Assembly: GCA_041917255.1 (NCBI GenBank)
Contig: JAYRYA010000019.1
Coordinates: 22,420-86,419 of the forward strand
Reading direction: 5' to 3'
Source of the DNA: Zoogloea sp041917255
GTDB lineage: Bacteria > Pseudomonadota > Gammaproteobacteria > Burkholderiales > Rhodocyclaceae
DNA: 64,000 nucleotides
Part shown: piece by piece, positions 52,910 to 61,401 of the stretch
Numbering within the stretch: position 1 is the first letter of the stretch
Layout: every line of letters starts with the position of its first letter
Made by a program: the position numbers and the translations under genes
Notes under the pieces: model-generated
Database searches by the model: none
What the model was told of the DNA's origin: nothing
Seen by the model: the letters and a program-made list of their open reading frames with translations, nothing else

Positions 52910-53938
52910 ATGAAAAAGACGCTCAAACTCTCTCTGCTGTGGCTCGCGCGCGCGCTGGGCCTGTTCGGCCTCTCCCGTCGCCTCACCCGCTCGAAGCTGC
53001 GCATCCTGTGCTACCACGGGGGCAACATCGGCGACGAACGCCGCTTCAACCCGCTGCTGTTCTGCTCGGCCGACCATCTGGATGCCCGCGTGCGCTGGCT
53101 GAAGGACAAGGGCTTCACCGTGGTGCCGCTGGACGCGGCGGTGGATGGACTCGCCACGCCCCAGGCTCGCCCGACGCTGCCGGTGGTGCTGACCTTCGAC
53201 GACGGCTGGTATTCCACCTACTCGACGCTGCTGCCGGTGCTGGCCCGCCACGGCGTGCCTTCCACGCTTTACCTGTGCACCGAGCACTTCGAGCAGGGCA
53301 ATCCGATCCCGCCGGTGGTGCTCAACTACATCCTCTGGAAATCCGGCAAATCGGAGATCGATCTGGCCGGTTTCGGCCCCGGCGTCGATGGCCATCACGT
53401 GCAGCCTGACAAGCCGCTCGGCGCGTTGGTCGAACAGCTCGAAGCCGTCGCCGACCCTGTTGCAAACAGGGCGCTCATCGAACGCTTTGCTGCTGCGGTC
53501 GGCGTAAGCGCTGCCGAGCTGGATCTGGGCTCTCGCCGCTTCGACTACGTGACCCCCGAAGAGCTCGTCCGCATCCCCGGATTGGACTGTGCCGTCGAAC
53601 TCCACGGGCACGTGCACCGGTATCCGGTGGGCGTGCCCCAGCGCCTGAAGGATGACCTCGCTGCCTGCGCGAGCGCGATCCGTGCCCAGGGCCTGCCTGA
53701 GCCGCGCCACTACTGCTACCCCAGTGGCAACTACGACCACAACGCCCACACCGCGCTGCAGGAGATCGGCATCAAATCCGCCACCACCTGCCTGCCCGGG
53801 CTGATCGATACGGCCACCGGCCGGGATGTCTCCTACCTGCCGCGCTTCCTGGACGGCGAGCGCATCCACGCGCTGGAGTTCGAGGCCGAGATGAGCGGTT
53901 TTTCGGATTTCCTCAAGGGGCTCACGGGGCGAGGCTGA
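52910..53938 (+). CDS. Polysaccharide deacetylase family protein
   Basis: A 342-residue protein of carbohydrate esterase family 4. The metal-binding motif appears as VVLTFDDGWYST (residues about 97-108) and there is an early ILCYHGGNIGDERR motif. A late ELHGHVHRYPVG segment and HYCYPSGNYDHNAHTALQEIGIKSATT complete the barrel. The N-terminal 20 residues are hydrophobic with basic ends and may anchor it. The start is set by MKKTLKLSLLWLARALG. Confidence 0.88.
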   Translation: MKKTLKLSLLWLARALGLFGLSRRLTRSKLRILCYHGGNIGDERRFNPLLFCSADHLDARVRWLKDKGFTVVPLDAAVDGLATPQARPTLPVVLTFDDGWYSTYSTLLPVLARHGVPSTLYLCTEHFEQGNPIPPVVLNYILWKSGKSEIDLAGFGPGVDGHHVQPDKPLGALVEQLEAVADPVANRALIERFAAAVGVSAAELDLGSRRFDYVTPEELVRIPGLDCAVELHGHVHRYPVGVPQRLKDDLAACASAIRAQGLPEPRHYCYPSGNYDHNAHTALQEIGIKSATTCLPGLIDTATGRDVSYLPRFLDGERIHALEFEAEMSGFSDFLKGLTGRG

Positions 53939-54156
53939 GCGCCCGCGGGCGCGCCAATGCAGGGCGATCACCCGTACTCGTCATCCCTCTCCCCACCTCC
54001 CCACCCAATAGTCGTCCGCAGCTGACGCTGGAAGTGCAATGTGGTCTGGCGCCGGGATTTCATGACGAAGCTGCCGGGCATGTGACATCCCTGAGTGACA
54101 CCCCTGTAACACCCGGTTAGCGCATGAGGGTGGTTCCGAACGTGGGTTCGGAACGT

Positions 54157-54190
54157 AAAAAAGCCGCTGAACCTTGCGATCCAGCGGCTT
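54157..54190 (-). terminator. Terminator of the truncated tRNA-Met gene
   Basis: On the minus strand AAGCCGCTG and CAGCGGCTT form a 9-bp stem, followed by six T. It directly follows the CCA end of the tRNA fragment at 54200. Confidence 0.88.
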
Positions 54191-54199
54191 AGTGTTCTG

Positions 54200-54247
54200 T
54201 GGTGGTGATGGGCGGAGTCGAACCGCCGACCTACGGGTTATGAATCC
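54200..54247 (-). other. attL: 3' fragment of tRNA-Met (CAT) gene
   Basis: On the minus strand the sequence holds the anticodon loop TTCATAA (anticodon CAT at 54242-54240), the T-arm GGCGG-TTCGACT-CCGCC and the acceptor strand CATCACC-A-CCA. The 5' half is missing: beyond the anticodon stem the sequence no longer resembles a tRNA. This is the usual mark left by a tyrosine-integrase element inserted into the 3' part of a tRNA gene, with the whole tRNA restored at the other end, outside the window. Confidence 0.85.
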
Positions 54248-54410
54248 AAAAGTCGACGTGTTTTTCGGCGTTGAACGGCATTGCTGAAACTCTACAACTT
54301 GTTGTAATTGCATTGTTTTATCGTTTGTGGGCGTTGATCCAAGTTGAGCTATGTTCTAAAATCTGCTTACACGGTGCTTACATGAAGCGCTTGCAAAGGG
54401 GGTCCAGAGC

Positions 54411-55727
54411 ATGGCACGCAACAAACTTACCGCCGGTCGCATTCGCGATTTCGAGTGTCCGACCGGCACCGCTCAGGCCTTCATGTGGGACTCCGAAGTA
54501 CCCGGCCTGGCCGTGCGTGCAACGCCGGGCAGTGCAGCGCGCGGGTTCATCTTCCAGGGTCGCCTGAACGGCAAGGCGCTGCGTATGACAATTGGCGATG
54601 TTCGCACCTGGGGCATCGACGCCGCACGGGCGGAAGCTCGCCGTCTGCAAATCCTGATTGACCAGGGGACAGACCCGCGCCAAGAGAAGGCCGACAAGCG
54701 CGCCGCCGTTGAGGCCAAGCGGGAAGAGGAAAGGCGCGTTGAGGCGCTGGCCCTCGAAGCCTGGAACACCTACATCGAAGCCCGCAAAGCGAGATGGAGC
54801 GAGCCGCACATCCGGGACCACGAGAATGTCAGCAAGGAAGGGGGCGAGCCGCGCACCAGAGGCCGCAGGAAGGGCGAAAGCGATGTGACTCTGCCGGGAG
54901 CACTCCGGCCGCTCCTGTTGCTTCCCTTGGCTCGGATTGACGCCGACCGGGTGCGCGTGTGGCTGGAGGAAGAAGCCGCCCGCCGCCCGACCCATGCCCG
55001 GCTTGCCTTCGGCCTGCTGCGTGCCTTCCTGAACTGGTGTTCCGACCGCCCCGAGTACCGCGACCAGATTCACGCTGACGCCTGCACGCCCCGCGTAGCG
55101 CGTGAGTCATTGCCGAAGAAGGCTGCGAAGGACGATTGCCTGCAGCGGGAGCAGTTGGCGACTTGGTTCGAGCAGGTTCGCCAGATTCCTAATCCCGTCA
55201 TCTCCGCCTACCTACAATCCCTGTTGCTGACCGGCCCGCGCCGCGAGGAACTATCTGGCCTGCGCTGGCAGGACGTGGACTTTCAGTGGAAGAGCCTCAC
55301 GATCCGGGACAAGGTGGAAGGGCTGCGGACGATTCCGCTGACGCCCTATGTTGCCGCCTTGCTGGCCGCTCTTCCGCGTCGCAACGAGTGGGTGTTCTCA
55401 AGCCCCACCGCAGCCGATGGCAGGCTTCAGGAGCCGCGCATTGCCCACAACAAGGCACTGACCGCCGCCGGCCTCCCGGCGCTGTCCCTGCACGGCCTGC
55501 GCCGCTCCTTCGGCACCCTGTCCGAGTGGGTTGAATGCCCCGTTGGCGTGGTGGCTCAGATCCAGGGCCACAAACCGAGCGCGACGGCAGAGAAGCACTA
55601 CCGGCGTCGGCCGCTCGACCTGCTGCGCATGTGGCACGTGAAGATCGAGGGCTGGATTCTTGAGCAGGCTGGCATCGAGCAGCCGAGTGAAGAACAAGGC
55701 GCAGGCCTGAGAGTGGTAAAAGCCTGA
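54411..55727 (+). CDS. Tyrosine integrase, P4 type
   Basis: A 438-residue recombinase with an N-terminal arm-binding domain (LTAGRIRDFECPTGTAQAFM, AVRATPGSAARGF) and catalytic residues visible as Arg in LTGPRREELSGLRW, HxxR in LHGLRRSFGTL and Tyr in KHYRRRPLDLL. It lies 164 bases from the tRNA fragment, as expected for the enzyme that inserted the element. Confidence 0.94.
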   Translation: MARNKLTAGRIRDFECPTGTAQAFMWDSEVPGLAVRATPGSAARGFIFQGRLNGKALRMTIGDVRTWGIDAARAEARRLQILIDQGTDPRQEKADKRAAVEAKREEERRVEALALEAWNTYIEARKARWSEPHIRDHENVSKEGGEPRTRGRRKGESDVTLPGALRPLLLLPLARIDADRVRVWLEEEAARRPTHARLAFGLLRAFLNWCSDRPEYRDQIHADACTPRVARESLPKKAAKDDCLQREQLATWFEQVRQIPNPVISAYLQSLLLTGPRREELSGLRWQDVDFQWKSLTIRDKVEGLRTIPLTPYVAALLAALPRRNEWVFSSPTAADGRLQEPRIAHNKALTAAGLPALSLHGLRRSFGTLSEWVECPVGVVAQIQGHKPSATAEKHYRRRPLDLLRMWHVKIEGWILEQAGIEQPSEEQGAGLRVVKA

Positions 55728-55730
55728 GTG

Positions 55731-55757
55731 TTGAATCCCGAAACGCTACGCTATACA
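55731..55757 (+). promoter_or_regulatory. Sigma-70-type promoter before the first toxin gene
   Basis: TTGAAT (55731-55736) and TATACA (55752-55757) are separated by 15 bases and lie 7 bases ahead of the toxin ATG at 55765. The short spacer and short leader make it tentative. Confidence 0.45.
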
Positions 55758-55764
55758 CTAAGCC

Positions 55765-56043
55765 ATGATTAAGAGCTTTGAGCACAAGGGACTGAAGGCC
55801 TTTTTTGAATCAGGTAGCAAGGCAGGCATCCAGCCGCACCACGCCGCAAAGCTCGCCCGGCAACTGGCAAGGCTTCACGTCGCCCGTGCGCCGGAAGACA
55901 TGAATCTGCCTGGCTGGCGTCTGCATCCGCTTGAGGGGGATTTGGCGGAGCATTTCGCCGTGACCGTGAATGGCGACTGGCGTCTGACCTTTCGCTTCGA
56001 GGGCGATGATGCCGTACTGGTTGATTACCAGGACTACCACTGA
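55765..56043 (+). CDS. higB: HigB-type toxin (RelE/ParE superfamily)
   Basis: A 92-residue protein: IKSFEHKGLKAFFESGSKAG, then HAAKLARQLARLHVARAPEDMN, LPGWRLHPLEGDL and a C-terminal DWRLTFRFEGDDAVLVDYQDYH. These match the HigB toxins that cut messenger RNA on the ribosome. The toxin comes before the antitoxin, the usual order of higBA. Confidence 0.93.
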   Translation: MIKSFEHKGLKAFFESGSKAGIQPHHAAKLARQLARLHVARAPEDMNLPGWRLHPLEGDLAEHFAVTVNGDWRLTFRFEGDDAVLVDYQDYH

Positions 56044-56055
56044 GAGGAATTTGAG

Positions 56056-56364
56056 ATGACCACGATGCACAACCCGCCACACCCCGGCGAAACCCTGCGG
56101 GAGGACGTGCTACCGGCCCTGAGGCTGACTGTCACCGAAGCCGCCGTTCAGCTTGGCGTGACCCGTGCTGCGCTGTCCCGCGTGCTCAACGGCCGAGCTG
56201 CAATCTCGCCGGAGATGGCCTTGCGCCTGGAAGGTTGGCTTGGCGTGGAAAACGGCGGCCGGGCCGATGGATGGCTCTCGCAGCAAGCCGCCTTTGATCT
56301 CTGGAAAGCGCGCATGGCTGGCATGCCTGCGGTGAAGCGGGCGCCGGAAATTCTCGCAGCCTGA
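56056..56364 (+). CDS. higA: HigA-type antitoxin
   Basis: A 102-residue protein of the HigA family with the HPGETLREDVLPALRLTVTEAA start and a Xre-type helix-turn-helix (AAVQLGVTRAALSRVLNGRAAIS). Starts 12 bases after higB. Confidence 0.94.
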   Translation: MTTMHNPPHPGETLREDVLPALRLTVTEAAVQLGVTRAALSRVLNGRAAISPEMALRLEGWLGVENGGRADGWLSQQAAFDLWKARMAGMPAVKRAPEILAA

Positions 56365-56435
56365 CCAAGTACCGCTGCCGCTTTGTCGCGCAGGCGGGTG
56401 AGGGGCACCAGAGCTGCGGGTGGTGCAAGCCTGAC

Positions 56436-56463
56436 TTGATATCTATACAAGAATTTATATACT
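56436..56463 (+). promoter_or_regulatory. Promoter of the second toxin-antitoxin pair
   Basis: TTGATA (56436-56441) and TATACT (56458-56463) have a 16-base spacer. The ATG at 56470 is only 6 bases past the -10 box, so the message would be almost leaderless, unless an upstream TATACA (56444-56449) is used instead. Confidence 0.5.
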
Positions 56464-56469
56464 CACTCC

Positions 56470-56796
56470 ATGAAGCCGATTTCCTTCCGTGGCAACTCGC
56501 TGGACGATCTGCGGCAATTTCCACTGAATGCGCGCCGTGAGGTTGGCTATCAGATTGACCGTGTGCAGAACGGGCTTGAGCCGTCCGACTGGAAGCCGAT
56601 GAACAGCGTCGGGCAGGGCGTGAAGGAAATCCGGATTCGTGATGCTGACGGAGCCTTTCGGGTCATCTATCTGGCGAAGCTGGCGGACGCTGTGCATGTC
56701 CTGCATTGCTTCCAGAAGAAAACCGAGAAAACTACCGAAGCCGACATTGAACTGGCCCGGAAGCGATTCAGGGCACTGATGGGAGAACAGCGATGA
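56470..56796 (+). CDS. RelE/ParE-superfamily toxin, phage Gp49-like
   Basis: A 108-residue protein with SLDDLRQFPLNARREVGYQID, GVKEIRIRDADGAFRVIYLAKLAD and HCFQKKTEKTTEADIELARKR, the marks of the HigB-like Gp49 group. The stop overlaps the start of the antitoxin (ATGA). Confidence 0.92.
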   Translation: MKPISFRGNSLDDLRQFPLNARREVGYQIDRVQNGLEPSDWKPMNSVGQGVKEIRIRDADGAFRVIYLAKLADAVHVLHCFQKKTEKTTEADIELARKRFRALMGEQR

Positions 56797-57083
56797 GCGA
56801 ACAGACTTTCAGCAGCGTGTGGGATGCCATTGAGGACACCCCTCAGCAGGCCGCAAGCATGCGCGCCAAGTCCGAATTGATGAAGGCGCTTGAACAGACC
56901 ATCCGCCAGCGGGGCATGACGCAGCAGGATGCGGCCGCCCTGTTCGGGGTGACTCAGCCGCGTATCTCCGACCTGATGCGCGGCAAGATCGGCCTGTTTT
57001 CGCTGGATGCACTGATGGACATGGCTTCCACCGCTGGCCTGCAGCCGCACATCGTCATTGAACGCGAGCCGATGGCCGCCTGA
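56793..57083 (+). CDS. Xre-family antitoxin
   Basis: A 96-residue protein with helix-turn-helix TIRQRGMTQQDAAALFGVTQPRISDLMRG (shown here in part: MTQQDAAALFGVTQPRISD). The last residues HIVIEREP match the usual end of this antitoxin group. It is coupled to the toxin gene by a 4-base overlap. Confidence 0.92.
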   Translation: MSEQTFSSVWDAIEDTPQQAASMRAKSELMKALEQTIRQRGMTQQDAAALFGVTQPRISDLMRGKIGLFSLDALMDMASTAGLQPHIVIEREPMAA

Positions 57084-57183
57084 CCGAGCACCAACGCCGC
57101 GCCTACTCCGACGGGAGGAAAACCGGGTTCCCTTGCCCGGCTGGCGCGGCACCTTCTTCAAGGGCAAGCGCAAAGGGGCGCAT

Positions 57184-58536
57184 ATGCAAATAATTGTCCA
57201 CATTCATGGGCGTGAAGCGTTGCCCGTTCGTGCTTTACCGTTCGCCGGTCGCTGGGGGTGGATGACTTCTCCCGATGGAATCGCCTTTGCCTGCTCACAA
57301 CAGCCCACCAAGTCTTTCCAAACAAACAACCAATTCGGAACAACGACCATTCCCGTTCGGAATACGGAAGCCCTTCCGTCGTTTGTGATGGAAAATGGTC
57401 TTGTCCGTGAGATGCTCCCCAGCGAGTGGTCGTTCTGCACTGACGAGCTTGAATGTCTGAAGCTGAAGAAAAAGGGCGAAGAACATTCAGAGGGTGAGAA
57501 TTTCGCTGTATGGAGGCGTCAGGCTATCGAGAAGCTACCGGCCGGCGTATTCGTTTGGCTTGATGACTTTGTTAGGTGGTTTTCGCTGACCAGACCGGAC
57601 GCACTGAACATTGAAGAGAGCGAGCACCCTGCAATTACGGTTCGGCCATCGGTTTCCTTAGACCTAGAGGCTGTGGTGATGGAGGGTTTTGATGAGGACG
57701 CATTGCGCAAGGTGTTCGCGAAGCCGCCTTATCAGCCGCTTGAATCTGCGCTTGATGAGAAGGACTACGATAGCAATCTCAATGACCTTCCCGCATCGAT
57801 TCAGAACCGCATATCGTTCCCTTGGGATGCGATTAACCCTGCGCAACGTAGAGATGCAGTGAAGCAGCGTGATTATCTTGACGACCCGAACACCGAAAAT
57901 GAACGTGGTCGGGATTGGGATCTGCGCTGTCGGCGATTCAGCCTAGAACGAGATATTCGTAGCTGGGAAATTCTGAAGCCGCAGAGCATCACAGAAAAAA
58001 TTGCGCAATCCGACCGACTGCATGCCCTGCGCGGTCAAGCACGGCTTCTTCAGGCACAGCTATCCGGCGATGCCGTAGTGTCACTCCAGGAAGAACAAGC
58101 GCAGGCGCCGAGCGAAGCGGAAGCTGCCATTGCCGAGTCGGCAGTGCCGCAATCAGCAAAGCGCAAGCCTGGTAGAAAGCCGAGCAATGCTCCTATCCTG
58201 TTAGAGGGCATCCTCAATGCCTTAAAGGATTTCGCCACCAGCATTAATGAGCCATTTGACCGTAACGCTATGCCCGGACCGCTGGGCGAGAATTGTCAGG
58301 AGGACGGTTCATTTCATTGGCTGTGCGGCTCTCTGTACAGCGAGTTCGTAAGAACAAAAAAGCATTTTGCGACGCAACGCAACGGCAAATCAGGAGTGGG
58401 CAAGTGTGCCCTTGCTCCGTGGGCGGGAAAGAACCCATCCAATTTTTACCGCAGAGCTTTGCCCGTGATTGCCTCGAAATTAAAAGAAAAACAGACCGAA
58501 CCTTATAGCAAGAAAAATAAGAATAAACCTCATTGA
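57184..58536 (+). CDS. Element protein of unknown function, 450 residues
   Basis: Begins MQIIVHIHGREALPVRALPF. A first half with aromatic-rich, beta-like stretches is followed by a charged middle (ITEKIAQSDRLHALRGQARL), a basic linker (KRKPGRKPSN) and a C-terminal part (LLEGILNALKDFATSINEPF, then FHWLCGSLYSEFVRTKKHF). I see no motor, nuclease or protease motif. Base composition is clearly more AT-rich than the flanking genes. Related N-termini occur in prophage proteins, but function is not known. Longer starts upstream are possible (57058). Confidence 0.7.
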   Translation: MQIIVHIHGREALPVRALPFAGRWGWMTSPDGIAFACSQQPTKSFQTNNQFGTTTIPVRNTEALPSFVMENGLVREMLPSEWSFCTDELECLKLKKKGEEHSEGENFAVWRRQAIEKLPAGVFVWLDDFVRWFSLTRPDALNIEESEHPAITVRPSVSLDLEAVVMEGFDEDALRKVFAKPPYQPLESALDEKDYDSNLNDLPASIQNRISFPWDAINPAQRRDAVKQRDYLDDPNTENERGRDWDLRCRRFSLERDIRSWEILKPQSITEKIAQSDRLHALRGQARLLQAQLSGDAVVSLQEEQAQAPSEAEAAIAESAVPQSAKRKPGRKPSNAPILLEGILNALKDFATSINEPFDRNAMPGPLGENCQEDGSFHWLCGSLYSEFVRTKKHFATQRNGKSGVGKCALAPWAGKNPSNFYRRALPVIASKLKEKQTEPYSKKNKNKPH

Positions 58537-58656
58537 TTCAAACAATTACAAAACCCATCATTGCCTCTTAAATTGATTAATAGGGCACTGTAGGGTAATT
58601 ACATAGCTAAATATCGCCAAATAGACTGGCGCCATCACTTTGATGAGGCGCCAGCA
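58537..58656. other. AT-rich gap before the small DNA-binding genes
   Basis: No gene. An AT-rich stretch with TTGATTAATAGGG and a TAATTACATAGCTAAATA segment may hold the promoter and operator of the following small DNA-binding genes. Confidence 0.4.
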
Positions 58657-58890
58657 ATGCAAACTACACACAGTCAGATCACTAAGCGCACGGACATCGC
58701 GTCCATCCTGCGCATCTACAGTACAGACCGGGCCGCCGCCATGCTCGGCGTCCGCCCCCAGACGCTGCGCGCCGCAATCTGCCGAGACGGCGCCTACTAC
58801 GGGGTCCGCCCGACCAAGCGCCCTAACCGGTTTTTGGGTTGGCCGGCCGATCAGATAGACGCACTGGCACGTGGCGAGGTGGCGAAATGA
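58657..58890 (+). CDS. Small helix-turn-helix protein, excisionase-like
   Basis: A 77-residue protein with YSTDRAAAMLGVRPQTLRAAICRDGAY as a MerR/Xis-like helix-turn-helix and wing, followed by RFLGWPADQIDALARG. It may be a recombination directionality factor or regulator. The stop overlaps the next ATG. Confidence 0.75.
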   Translation: MQTTHSQITKRTDIASILRIYSTDRAAAMLGVRPQTLRAAICRDGAYYGVRPTKRPNRFLGWPADQIDALARGEVAK

Positions 58891-59273
58891 CCGCCTCCAG
58901 ACGTGACAACGCCCGCGGCCAGGCGGGCGAAGTCGGTGAAGCTAACGGCTATCAGCGCCAAGATTCTACCGCCAGGGATATCGTCCTGGAAATCCTCCCC
59001 GAACCTGTAGCAGCCCATCACCCGCACGTCAGCACCGCCGGCGAAGCCCAGCGTCAGCGAATTGTAGAGATGCTGCAGACAGGCCCGAAGCACACACTCG
59101 ACTTCCGGCGTGCCGGCATCATGCAATCGCAAACTCGCATCTTTGAGTTGCGGGCGCTGGGCTACGACATTCCGACCGTTTCGCGGGTGACGATTTACGA
59201 CGATCAGGGCTATCCGCACCGCGGCGTCGCCGTCTATGAGCTGATCGCCGAGCCGGCGCAGGAGGTGGATTGA
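58887..59273 (+). CDS. Phage-type helix-turn-helix protein
   Basis: A 128-residue protein. The C-terminal part (AQRQRIVEMLQTGPKHTLDFRR, then MQSQTRIFELRALGYDIPT) is the winged-helix domain common in phage genes near helicases. It overlaps its two neighbours by 4 and 1 bases. Confidence 0.78.
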   Translation: MTASRRDNARGQAGEVGEANGYQRQDSTARDIVLEILPEPVAAHHPHVSTAGEAQRQRIVEMLQTGPKHTLDFRRAGIMQSQTRIFELRALGYDIPTVSRVTIYDDQGYPHRGVAVYELIAEPAQEVD

Positions 59274-59830
59274 TGGTCGCCAATCGCACCTCGCCGGCAT
59301 ACCAGGAGTACGTCGCCAATATGATGGCCCGGTTCGAATACCGGACGCTGACCCTCGCCCAGCGGGGGCTGCTGTACTCGATGCGCCTGGAGTGCTGGGT
59401 CAATCAGTTCCTGCCCGAATCGGCGGAAGTTCTTGCCCGCATCCTGGGGTTCGACCCCGCAGAAATCGCCGCTGAGCTTCCGTACGTCATGCCGTTCTTC
59501 GAGGTCGAAAACGGCCGCATCACGTCGCCCGACCTTGAAGCCTACCGCCAGCGCGTTGAAGGCATCCGCGAGCGCCAAGCGCAGGGAGGAAAGACTGGAG
59601 CGGCCAAGACCAACGCCCGCAAAACCCGCGCCGATACTAGCGTTTCGGGCAGTCTGGGTAAGCCGTCGGGTAACTCGACGAGTAACCCGCGAGTATCCCG
59701 CCGGGTGTCTGTCGAGTCCTTTAACCCTAGCCCTAGCCCTAGCCCTAGCCAAGGGGGAGATGTTGAGGGCATAGAGTCTGCTGCTGTTTCTGACTTCACC
59801 CTAACCCCTGATTGGGAGGTGGAGCGATGA
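59273..59830 (+). CDS. DUF1376-like phage replication-associated protein
   Basis: A 185-residue protein. The N-terminal part YVANMMARFEYRTLTLAQRG, with LLYSMRLECWVNQF, resembles DUF1376/YdaU-like replication-region proteins. A low-complexity end contains a Pro-Ser repeat (NPSPSPSPSPSQGG) encoded by repeated CCCTAG units at 59725-59750. It overlaps the helicase gene by 4 bases. Confidence 0.72.
   Translation: MVANRTSPAYQEYVANMMARFEYRTLTLAQRGLLYSMRLECWVNQFLPESAEVLARILGFDPAEIAAELPYVMPFFEVENGRITSPDLEAYRQRVEGIRERQAQGGKTGAAKTNARKTRADTSVSGSLGKPSGNSTSNPRVSRRVSVESFNPSPSPSPSQGGDVEGIESAAVSDFTLTPDWEVER
59725..59750 (+). repeat. CCCTAG hexanucleotide repeat in a coding region
   Basis: Four tandem CCCTAG units plus CC, encoding alternating Pro and Ser. 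The unit length of six keeps the frame if units are gained or lost. Confidence 0.9.
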
Positions 59831-61401
59831 GCACCCAAGCCCAAGCATCCACCCCCTTGGCCGGGGCCGGGGTTATCAGCCTGCGGGACTACCAGACCGG
59901 TCTGGTGACGGAGGTCCGCGACTCGCTCAAGGCCGGGCGCCGCCGCGTCCTGGCCTACCTGCCGACCGGTGGGGGCAAGACCCGCGTTGCGACGGCCATC
60001 ACGCAAATGACCCTGAGCAAGTCCAGGGGCCGCGTTGTCGTGTTGGCGAATCGCAAGCAACTGGTGCACCAGTTCGCCGCCGCGCTGCGGGCCGCCGGGC
60101 TGGATGTGGGCATCCTCCAGGGCGAGAACACGCACGGCCTGCACCACCGCGTTGTCGTGGCCTCTATCGACACCATCCACGCCCGCAACTGCCTCTTCGA
60201 TGACGTGGCCCTGTTCATCATCGACGAGGCACACGCCTGCGCCGGGAGCGAGAAGTACCGCAGCCTGCTGTTCCGCTACAACCGCGCCCCCTGCATCGGC
60301 CTGAGCGCAACGCCCTTTGCCCGAGGGCTGGGTAAGCCGTACCCCGAGCTGGCGGATAGGCCGCTGTTCGAGGAGTTGGTGATTGGCGCGACGGTGCAAT
60401 CGTTGGTGGATGCGGGGCATCTGACAGACCTCGAAATCTACGCACCGAGCTGCCCGGACATGACTGGCGCGAAAACCTCTCGCACCGCCGAGGGCGAGCA
60501 GGACTATCGGCAGGCCGACATCGAAGAGGCCGCCGACCGGCCGGAGCTGGTGGGCGACATCCTGCGGCACTGGTTCAAGCTCGCCGGAGGCGTCAAAACC
60601 ATCTGCTTTGCATCGTCCATCGCGCACTCCCAGCACATCGTCGAGCAGTTCCACGCCGCTGGCGTGACCTCCGAGCACCTCGACTGCTACATGGACGACG
60701 AGACCCGCGCCGACATCCTGGGGCGCTTCGAGCGCGGCGACTTCACGCTCCTGTCGAATGTCTCCCTGCTGTCGGAAGGCTTCGACGTGCCCGACACGAG
60801 CTGCATGATCCTGGCGAGGCCCACGAAGAGTCTCACCCGGTTCTTGCAGATGGTCGGCCGTGTCCTTCGCCCGGCGCCCGGCAAGATCCGCGCCTTGCTG
60901 CTGGATCACTCCGGCAGCGTGGAGCGCATCGGGCACCCCTTCGACGACCTGCCGCTCGAACTGAACGACGGCAACGCCAACAAGTCCGGCGGCCGGAAGG
61001 AAGAGCGCAAGAAGTCCGAGCCGAAGCCCTGCCCGAAGTGCAAATTCGTCCGCGATGCTGGTGTGCATGAGTGCCCCAAGTGCGGATTCAAGCCGCAGCG
61101 CCAATCAAATGTTGAGGTGGCAGACGGAGAGCTGGTGCGCCTGGATCGCAAGACCAAGAAGCCGGCGACGCCCGACCGCAAGCAGCACGTCTATTCGCAG
61201 CTCCTGCACGTAGCCCGCGCCCGCGGGTACTCGCCCGGCTGGGTCTCGCACAAGTACCGGGAGATGTTCGACGTGTGGCCGCGTGGCATGAAAGCCGTTG
61301 AGGCCGCACCGACTGCCGAGCTGATGGGCTGGCTCAAGTCCCGCCAGATAGCAGCCGCCAAGGCCCGCGAGAAGGCGCAGGAGGGCCGTCAGCATGGGTG
61401 A
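59827..61401 (+). CDS. DEAD/DEAH-box superfamily 2 helicase
   Basis: A 524-residue helicase: a Q-like LRDYQTGLV, Walker A LPTGGGKTRVATAI, DEAH in FIIDEAHACAG, motif III GLSATPFARG, and motif VI QMVGRVLRPAPGK. The C-terminal part has a two-pair zinc site (CPKCKFVRDAGVHECPKCGF) and a final helical tail. It probably acts in replication or repair of the element. The primase gene starts 8 bases before its end. Confidence 0.93.
   Translation: MSTQAQASTPLAGAGVISLRDYQTGLVTEVRDSLKAGRRRVLAYLPTGGGKTRVATAITQMTLSKSRGRVVVLANRKQLVHQFAAALRAAGLDVGILQGENTHGLHHRVVVASIDTIHARNCLFDDVALFIIDEAHACAGSEKYRSLLFRYNRAPCIGLSATPFARGLGKPYPELADRPLFEELVIGATVQSLVDAGHLTDLEIYAPSCPDMTGAKTSRTAEGEQDYRQADIEEAADRPELVGDILRHWFKLAGGVKTICFASSIAHSQHIVEQFHAAGVTSEHLDCYMDDETRADILGRFERGDFTLLSNVSLLSEGFDVPDTSCMILARPTKSLTRFLQMVGRVLRPAPGKIRALLLDHSGSVERIGHPFDDLPLELNDGNANKSGGRKEERKKSEPKPCPKCKFVRDAGVHECPKCGFKPQRQSNVEVADGELVRLDRKTKKPATPDRKQHVYSQLLHVARARGYSPGWVSHKYREMFDVWPRGMKAVEAAPTAELMGWLKSRQIAAAKAREKAQEGRQHG

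Noticed and set aside
54200..54247. Considered as a complete tRNA-Met gene
   Set aside because: The D-arm and 5' acceptor strand are missing; only the part from the anticodon loop to CCA is present.
59725..59750. CCCTAG repeats considered as a telomere-like or replication signal
   Set aside because: They lie inside a coding frame, are only four units long and encode a plausible Pro-Ser linker.
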